Made by a program: the position numbers and the translations under genes. Below, in pieces: positions 58,272-64,000 of a DNA stretch of 64,000 bases. This DNA comes from Hygrophila difformis. Taxonomy: Eukaryota; Streptophyta; Magnoliopsida; Lamiales; Acanthaceae. The stretch covers positions 10,405,982 to 10,469,981 of the forward strand of contig JAOANR010000002.1 of assembly GCA_030278955.1 (NCBI GenBank). Direction: 5' to 3'. The notes beneath the pieces are model-generated. The model saw only the letters and a list, made by a program, of their open reading frames with translations, ran no database searches and had not been told where the DNA came from. How positions within the stretch are numbered: position 1 is the first letter of the stretch; every line of letters starts with the position of its first letter.

Positions 58272-58598
58272 ATGGCTAACCAAGACATGATGAACTTAAT
58301 GGTCAAAATGATGAACGCTCACTTTGATTACCAACAAACCATACAACAAATGGAACATCGTATGGCCCAATTGGAGGCAAATCTGCACCATATGGGAAGC
58401 TTAAGAGAGGCGGACCACCACCGCATAAACCAGCTCGAAGACCAAATCCAAAACCTCACTACACAAAATCTATGTTTAAAGGAGCTTGTTGATGCTCATG
58501 GGGATGACTTGAACCACATTTTCGATGACCTACTACCGTCAAGCCCGGTGGAGGAAGATCCGGAGGAGGATCCCACCACTGTGCCGGAGGACGCCTAG
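58272..58598 (+). CDS. Extra ORF upstream of gag in TE-C, coiled-coil protein (108 aa)
   Basis: An ATG-initiated frame between the primer-binding site and gag. Residues about 18-80 are Gln/Leu/Met/His-rich with leucine-type heptad spacing (for example RMAQLEANLHHM and INQLEDQIQNLTTQNLCLKEL), consistent with a coiled coil. The last 20 residues are acidic and Pro-rich (VEEDPEEDPTTVPEDA). It has no knuckle, protease motif or signal peptide. I do not recognise a family. The matching position in the TE-A leader has related sequence but no ATG or open frame. It lies 302 bp before the gag start. It could be an accessory protein, a translation-controlling upstream ORF, or chance. Confidence 0.5.
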   Translation: MANQDMMNLMVKMMNAHFDYQQTIQQMEHRMAQLEANLHHMGSLREADHHRINQLEDQIQNLTTQNLCLKELVDAHGDDLNHIFDDLLPSSPVEEDPEEDPTTVPEDA

Positions 58599-58661
58599 AA
58601 ACGATAGAAGGATCCTATTTTGGTATATCCTATCACTTGTAAAAAAAAAAAAATAAAAAAA

Positions 58662-58696
<35 letters not shown>

Positions 58697-58900
58697 ATCA
58701 AGTTTTTGTTTGAACACTCTCTATTCCAAAAAAAAAAATTTTGATTGAATTCCCAAACAACAAATCCATCTCAAACGCACGGCTCATTTAACCTTGAAAC
58801 CCAAGACCCTGAAACCCTAGACCCTGGGGTTTCGATAATCATTGTATAAACCCTTTATTATATTTTCCTTAAAATCTAAATCACTTGTTCTTGCAACAGA
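58599..58900 (+). other. TE-C leader between extra ORF and gag
   Basis: Contains an (AAAT)n microsatellite (about 58655-58700) and a stretch, 'gtttgaacactctctattcc', shared with the TE-A leader. No gene. Confidence 0.6.
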
Positions 58901-61900
58901 ATGGCACCGAGAGGGAGACCGCGCGTCCAGCCCATTCCTCCCAATACCAACGAAATACCTAGGCAACCTGACATGCCGATACCAAACGTGGGTGTACACG
59001 CTCAGGAAGAGCCAGCAGGCCCTATACCAGACAACATAGGTAATCGCCTACGCACTCTAGAAGAGGTTCTCATTGCGATAGGGAACGCGCAGGTGAACCA
59101 AGGCCAAGCGGCTGCGGCACCTCCACCACAAGCTCGCATTAATTACCTAGCCATGGTGAACCCATACCAACCGCCGCACTACGCAGGCGAGGAAGACCCT
59201 GCAAAACTAGAGGAGTGGATTAGGACCTTCGACAAGTTGTTAAGCGCAGTTAAGTGCCCAGAAGGGGAAAAGGTGCATGTGGCCTCATACTACCTGGGAG
59301 GTGAAGCAGACGACTGGTGGCAAGCCACCCAGGGAAAGATACAAGAGGAAGATGTGCCATATTCATGGACTGAAATGATGGAACTGCTCAGGGACCGATT
59401 TTACCCCCTGAGTACGAAGGCGGCCATGTACGAGGAGTTTTTGTCACTGAAACAAGGCGGGCAGACTGTACAAGAGTATTACACTCGATTCAAGGAGTTG
59501 GTGCGCTTTGCACCAAGACTAGTACCGACAGACGTAGAGAAGGCACAAAAATTTGAGATGGGATTGAACTTGACCATACGGGAAGTGATCACTGGTGTCC
59601 ATTACCCGGACCTGCAAGCAGTATATGATCGTGCAGTTGCTGTTGCAAGGGTGCAACAACTGAAGAGGAGGATGAGTGGAGAGTCCAGCCGGGGACCTCA
59701 GGGGCAAGATAAGAGGAACAGGGATAACCGCACCGGTAACAATTCTGGAGGAAACAACTTTCGGGGAGGCCTGAACAGACCCCCTCAGAACAACAATAGG
59801 GGAAATGGTGGGAGAACCTTTTACCAGGGTAACCCTGTGCCACCATGCCCAAGATGTGGGAGACCTCACTTGATTAGGGGATGCCCCCAACAGGGCACAT
59901 GCTTCAGGTGTGGTCGATTTGGTCATCGGGTGAATGAGTGCCGGACTCGAATTGAAAACATCACCAAGCGGGAGGACTTGATTATGGGGCCAGCACAGCC
60001 TCGTAACCAAAATGGACGGAATGGTAACTATCAAGGGTACAGACCCCCTCAGAACCAGAATTTCAACCAGAATCAACGCCCTCCACAGAATCCAAATCAG
60101 CAACAGAATCAGAACCCGAACCGGGATCAGCCGGGCAACCAAGGACGGCCCATGGGGAGATTGAATGTTATCAACCAAGCAGATGTGCCTATGCAGGGTG
60201 ACGTGATGGCAGGTACATTCCATGTTTTAAGTACACCCCTTAAAGTTCTGTTTGACTCAGGAGCTAGTTGTTCGATTATATCATCAAGAGTCTTATCTGA
60301 ACTAGATCTACCTAAGTGCGAACTGATTAACTTAGAAATTCAACTACCATCAGGAGAGGTAGTACCATGCTCTAAACGTTATAACGGGATTCCGATAGTT
60401 ATCAAGAACATAGAATTTTTCGCAAACTTGGTAGAATTTAATTTAAGGGACTTCGACGTTATACTGGGAATGGATTGGTTGACCCGGTATAAAGCGGTAA
60501 TAGAATGTCAAAAGCAGAAGATCACCTTGTCGAAAGGTAGGGGAAAGAGAGTCATCTTTTACTCTCAACCCCCTAAGAGGAGCAACAAGGTTGTTAACGC
60601 TCTCAAGCTTCGTAGCTTAATGCATAAGGGATACGCGTTGTATGCATGCTACGTTCACAACCTGGAGGCGGAAGAGAGCAAGGTTGACGACATCCCAGTG
60701 GTGAGAGAATACCCGGACGTATTTCCTGAAGACATCCCTGGTATGCCACCTGAGAGAGATCTTGAATTCACCATAGATCTCATTCCGGGAACGGAACCTG
60801 TCTCGAAGGCCCCTTACCGTATGGCACCACTGGAAATGAAGGAGTTAAAGGAACAACTCGAAGAGTTGTTGGAGAAAGGATACATAAGACCAAGTACGTC
60901 CCCGTGGGGAGCACCGGTCTTATTTGTTAAAAAGAAGGACGGAGGACTACGCCTTTGCATCGATTACAGAGGACTCAATCAAGTGACCATCAAGAACAAG
61001 TATCCATTACCAAGGATTGAGGACTTATTTGATCAATTGAAGGGGGCGTCGGTGTTCTCAAAGATCGACTTGCGATCCGGTTATCACCAGCTGAGGATTG
61101 CGGAGAAGGATATCCCGAAGACGGCATTCCGAACTCGTTACGGACACTACGAGTTCACAGTATTATCCTTTGGGTTAACAAATGCACCTGCAATGTTCAT
61201 GAACCTCATGAATGATGTATTTAGAGAATTGTTAGATCAAAGCGTCGTGGTGTTCATCGACGACATCCTGATCTACTCGAGAAGCGAGGAGGAGCATTCC
61301 CAACATTTGCACCAAGTGTTAGGGATTTTGCGCAAGAACCAACTCTATGGCAAACTATCCAAATGCGACTTTTGGTTGAAGGAAGTAGCATTCCTTGGGC
61401 ACATAGTATCCGCCACTGGAGTTTCAGTGGATCAGGCAAAAATTTCGGCGGTGACGGAATGGGTATCGCCGACGAGTCCAACTGAAATACGGAGCTTCCT
61501 TGGGCTAGCTGGTTATTATAGGCGATTTGTGAAGGACTTCTCAAAAATCGCACGCCCGTTGACCCAGCTGTTGAAGAAAGGGGTAAAATATGACTGGACC
61601 AGTGAGTGTGAGTCCGCGTTTCAAGAACTGAAAAAGCGACTCACCAGTACACCCGTACTAGCACTACCATCAGAGAATGGTGACTTCGAGGTTTACAGTG
61701 ATGCTTCAAAGGAAGGTCTAGGATGTGTTTTGATGCAAGACTCGAGAGTCATTGCATATGCTTCGCGCCAATTGAAACCTCATGAAGCGAACTACCCAAC
61801 GCACGACTTGGAGTTGGCGGCAGTCGTGTTCGCTCTGAAAATATGGAGACACTACCTTTATGGGAGAAAGTGTCGGATGTTCACAGACCACAAAAGCCTC

Positions 61901-63619
61901 AAATACATATTCACGCAAAAAGAGCTAAATCTGAGACAACGGAGATGGTTGGAACTAATCAAGGACTATGATCTCGAAATTTCTTACCACGAAGGGAAGG
62001 CCAACGTAGTAGCCGATGCCTTAAGCCGGAAGACCCAACATGTGGCGAATTCGTTGGTGATTCCGCCGGCATTATATATGGACTTGGCAAGATTGAGCTT
62101 AGAACTAGTGCATTCGGGCACTGTAAATGAAATGGTCAACGCCATGGTAGTCGAATCAACCATATTTGACGAGATCAAACTCGCCCAACCGGGCGACGCA
62201 AAGTTGGAAAGGATTAAGGAGAACATTGCCAACGGGAAGGCAATAGGATTTGCTATCCATGAGGACGGAAGCATTCGTTTCAAGGGAAGATGGTGTGTAC
62301 CACAAAAATGCGTGGAGATAAAACAAAGATTGATGGAAGAAGGGCATAACACACCTTACTCGGTTCACCCTGGAGGCGACAAATTATATAAGGATTTGAG
62401 GAAGATTTACTGGTGGCCGAGGATGAAGAATGAAGTGGCAGAATTTGTAGCGAGATGCCTCACGTGCCAAAAGGTCAAAGCCGTGCGACAGAAACCCTTA
62501 GGATTGATGCAACCATTGGAAATCCCGAGTTGGAAGTGGGATAGTATCTCTATGGATTTCGTTTCGGGATTACCACGATCACCAAGAGGAATGAATAAGA
62601 TATGGGTGATTGTCGATAGGCTAACGAAGACGGCCATTTTTATTCCAATGAAGGACACTTGGACCATGGACCAATTAGCAAGAGCGTATATTGACAATGT
62701 GGTACGAAGACACGGGGTACCACATGACATTATCTCCGATAGAGACAGTAGATTTGTCTCTCACTTTTGGACCAAGTTACAAGAAGCCCTCGGTACGCAG
62801 ATTAAGATGAGCACCGCATTCCACCCAATGACGGATGGACAAACTGAGAGAACAATCCAAACGTTGGAAGACATGCTGAGAGCTTGCGTCCTAGAGTTTA
62901 AGGGTAGCTGGGAAAATCATTTACCCCTAATTGAATTTTCCTACAACAATAGCTACCATGCTAGCATCGGCATGGCACCATTCGAGGCATTGTATGGTCG
63001 AAGGTGCCGAAGTCCGTTGAGTTGGGAAGGGAATGATAAGACAGTGATAGTAGGACCACAACTCGTAGAAGATATGACCCAACAAATCAAAGTGATTCGA
63101 GGAAAGATGAAAGCGGCCCAAGACCGACAGAAAAGTTATGCCGATGTGAGACGGCAAGACCTAGAATTTCAAGTTGGGGATAAGGTCATGTTAAAGATAT
63201 CACCGATGAAGGGGGTTATGCGTTTTGGCAAACGAGGAAAGTTAAGCCCTCGATATATAGGACCTTATGAAATTCTAGAAAAAGTCGGGAATTTAGCATA
63301 TCGTCTAGCCTTACCGCCACAATTGGCTAGAGTTCACAACGTGTTCCACATATCACAATTGAAGAAGTATGTGCACGATCCGACCCATGTACTCCAACCG
63401 GAAGGAATTGAATTGGATGATGACTTGAGCTATGAGGAAATTCCGGTACGAATACTCGATGTTAAGGAGAGAGTAACAAGGAACAAAGCCGTGAGAATGG
63501 TCAAGATTCTTTGGTCGAACCATGAAAGTGAAACGGCGACATGGGAGTTAGAATCCGACATGAAGGAGCGTTACCCGACCCTATTCCAAAACGGTGCAAC
63601 CGCAGTTATGGGGACATAA
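58901..63619 (+). CDS. TE-C Gag-Pol polyprotein (1572 aa), intact
   Basis: One open frame. Gag core near residues 85-240; knuckles [13 protein letters not shown] and [14 protein letters not shown] (about 315-350); Asn/Gln-rich linker; protease [13 protein letters not shown] (about 448); RT with [24 protein letters not shown] (about 721) and FIDDILIYS (about 784); RNase [17 protein letters not shown] (about 931); integrase zinc site (about 1147-1200) with [17 protein letters not shown] and TDGQTERT; chromodomain-like end with [16 protein letters not shown] (about 1530). All catalytic motifs seen are intact and the length is normal for Tekay. Gag and Pol are fused with no stop, shift or intron at the junction (MAGT), unlike TE-I. 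The stop codon lies inside the PPT-proximal hairpin. Confidence 0.97.
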   Translation: MAPRGRPRVQPIPPNTNEIPRQPDMPIPNVGVHAQEEPAGPIPDNIGNRLRTLEEVLIAIGNAQVNQGQAAAAPPPQARINYLAMVNPYQPPHYAGEEDPAKLEEWIRTFDKLLSAVKCPEGEKVHVASYYLGGEADDWWQATQGKIQEEDVPYSWTEMMELLRDRFYPLSTKAAMYEEFLSLKQGGQTVQEYYTRFKELVRFAPRLVPTDVEKAQKFEMGLNLTIREVITGVHYPDLQAVYDRAVAVARVQQLKRRMSGESSRGPQGQDKRNRDNRTGNNSGGNNFRGGLNRPPQNNNRGNGGRTFYQGNPVPPCPRCGRPHLIRGCPQQGTCFRCGRFGHRVNECRTRIENITKREDLIMGPAQPRNQNGRNGNYQGYRPPQNQNFNQNQRPPQNPNQQQNQNPNRDQPGNQGRPMGRLNVINQADVPMQGDVMAGTFHVLSTPLKVLFDSGASCSIISSRVLSELDLPKCELINLEIQLPSGEVVPCSKRYNGIPIVIKNIEFFANLVEFNLRDFDVILGMDWLTRYKAVIECQKQKITLSKGRGKRVIFYSQPPKRSNKVVNALKLRSLMHKGYALYACYVHNLEAEESKVDDIPVVREYPDVFPEDIPGMPPERDLEFTIDLIPGTEPVSKAPYRMAPLEMKELKEQLEELLEKGYIRPSTSPWGAPVLFVKKKDGGLRLCIDYRGLNQVTIKNKYPLPRIEDLFDQLKGASVFSKIDLRSGYHQLRIAEKDIPKTAFRTRYGHYEFTVLSFGLTNAPAMFMNLMNDVFRELLDQSVVVFIDDILIYSRSEEEHSQHLHQVLGILRKNQLYGKLSKCDFWLKEVAFLGHIVSATGVSVDQAKISAVTEWVSPTSPTEIRSFLGLAGYYRRFVKDFSKIARPLTQLLKKGVKYDWTSECESAFQELKKRLTSTPVLALPSENGDFEVYSDASKEGLGCVLMQDSRVIAYASRQLKPHEANYPTHDLELAAVVFALKIWRHYLYGRKCRMFTDHKSLKYIFTQKELNLRQRRWLELIKDYDLEISYHEGKANVVADALSRKTQHVANSLVIPPALYMDLARLSLELVHSGTVNEMVNAMVVESTIFDEIKLAQPGDAKLERIKENIANGKAIGFAIHEDGSIRFKGRWCVPQKCVEIKQRLMEEGHNTPYSVHPGGDKLYKDLRKIYWWPRMKNEVAEFVARCLTCQKVKAVRQKPLGLMQPLEIPSWKWDSISMDFVSGLPRSPRGMNKIWVIVDRLTKTAIFIPMKDTWTMDQLARAYIDNVVRRHGVPHDIISDRDSRFVSHFWTKLQEALGTQIKMSTAFHPMTDGQTERTIQTLEDMLRACVLEFKGSWENHLPLIEFSYNNSYHASIGMAPFEALYGRRCRSPLSWEGNDKTVIVGPQLVEDMTQQIKVIRGKMKAAQDRQKSYADVRRQDLEFQVGDKVMLKISPMKGVMRFGKRGKLSPRYIGPYEILEKVGNLAYRLALPPQLARVHNVFHISQLKKYVHDPTHVLQPEGIELDDDLSYEEIPVRILDVKERVTRNKAVRMVKILWSNHESETATWELESDMKERYPTLFQNGATAVMGT

Positions 63620-63642
63620 CTGTAATCTTAAGGGGGAGAGGA
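63603..63642 (+). promoter_or_regulatory. TE-C PPT-proximal hairpin and polypurine tract
   Basis: CAGTTATG-GGGA-CATAACTG (63603-63622) covers the last codons and TAA of gag-pol. After TAATCTT comes AAGGGGGAGAGGA, ending one base before the 3' LTR. Confidence 0.9.
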
Positions 63643-64000
63643 TGTAACGACCCGAATATTTTGTATCCCAAATGAACAAATTCTAATTGTTTTGAACTAC
63701 GTAATGACTTGATCCCTTCACAGGGTACGTAGGCAACTTGGAAATTTCAATTCTGGGTTCAGTCGAATAATATCAAACAACAAAACACAATGACACAACC
63801 ACAATCAATCAATCGGTCAATAAGTCGCGCAACTTCGGGGACGAAGTTGATTCTTAAGGAGGGTAGATTGTAATACCATAGAAATTGCCCGATATATATG
63901 TATGAATATATATATTTTGACCAATTCACTAAGTAGATTTTTAATCAAATCTATATATATTTATATGTTCAAATATGTGCTTAAAGATTAGTATATTATT
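63643..64000 (+). repeat. TE-C 3' LTR, first 358 bp
   Basis: Identical by eye to 54328-54685, including the internal hairpin (63830-63849) and second polypurine tract. Cut by the window edge. Confidence 0.95.

Larger units (their letters stand above)
54328..64000 (+). mobile_element. TE-C: full-length, probably autonomous Tekay element (right end outside window)
   Basis: 5' LTR 54328-57815, primer-binding site 57819-57832, extra ORF, one gag-pol ORF, polypurine tract and the first 358 bp of the 3' LTR (from 63643). Those 358 bases look identical to the start of the 5' LTR. With an intact polyprotein this is the youngest element in the window and the best candidate for recent activity. It interrupts the copia-like LTR; the left 5-bp flank is AACAA. 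Confidence 0.95.

Noticed and set aside
59519..60223. 234-codon minus-strand frame opposite TE-C gag
   Set aside because: Shadow of the gag-pol coding sequence on the other strand with no known domain.

Overview
The window is repeat-dense nuclear DNA of a flowering plant, probably a eudicot. The evidence is long-LTR Ty3/gypsy chromoviruses of the Tekay/Del type primed by initiator tRNA-Met, a Cassandra-type TRIM carrying 5S rRNA sequence, a MULE carrying a Ulp1-like protease, Helitrons with captured plant exons, and a LINE remnant. I see no intact host gene; every recognisable host exon lies inside a Helitron-like segment.

Layout. 1-4700: TE-A, a minus-strand gag-only Tekay derivative (partial 3' LTR, gag, leader with a doubled primer-binding site, truncated 5' LTR). 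4780-11436: a MULE with a Ulp1-like protease gene (+) convergent with a mudrA-type transposase (-, one in-frame stop), a ~1.06 kb AAT/ATT microsatellite and a subterminal region rich in TCGACC motifs. 11437-21769: TE-I, a complete young Tekay-like element inserted in the MULE end (TSD ACAAC). It has a candidate 90-nt intron exactly at the gag-pol border. 22432-22825: a LINE RNase H remnant (-).

22836-45214: two direct copies of a third LTR (TE-E). The first is split by a 2990-bp solo LTR (TE-D, TSD ATGTA) and the second preserves the matching empty site. Between them lie two nested Helitrons, both minus strand. Hel-1 (36048-40324) sits 7 nt inside the 5' end of Hel-2. Hel-2 carries exon fragments of a plastid CPFC thioredoxin/GST-N-like gene, AP-4 mu, and an EPSIN-like gene; Hel-1 carries a SelO-like exon.

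45215-46112: Cassandra LTR with 5S-derived sequence, internal DNA, and a truncated inverted LTR. 46113-52636: two ~3.2-3.3 kb Tekay LTRs tail to tail, forming a giant imperfect palindrome. 52637-53955: TE-B, a second gag-only derivative whose 5' end abuts a copia-like LTR fragment (53958-54327). 54328-64000: TE-C, a very young full-length Tekay element with one uninterrupted 1572-codon gag-pol and an extra upstream coiled-coil ORF; its 3' LTR runs off the window.

How the parts relate. TE-C and the gag-only TE-A and TE-B share the same 3' module: an 8-bp-stem hairpin, a short spacer, the polypurine tract, then the LTR. TE-C-like elements could therefore supply pol to the gag-only copies in trans. 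The same hairpin architecture, with different stem sequences, precedes the polypurine tract in TE-I and TE-E. It also occurs a second time inside the long LTRs, which suggests that these LTRs grew by absorbing an older 3' end.
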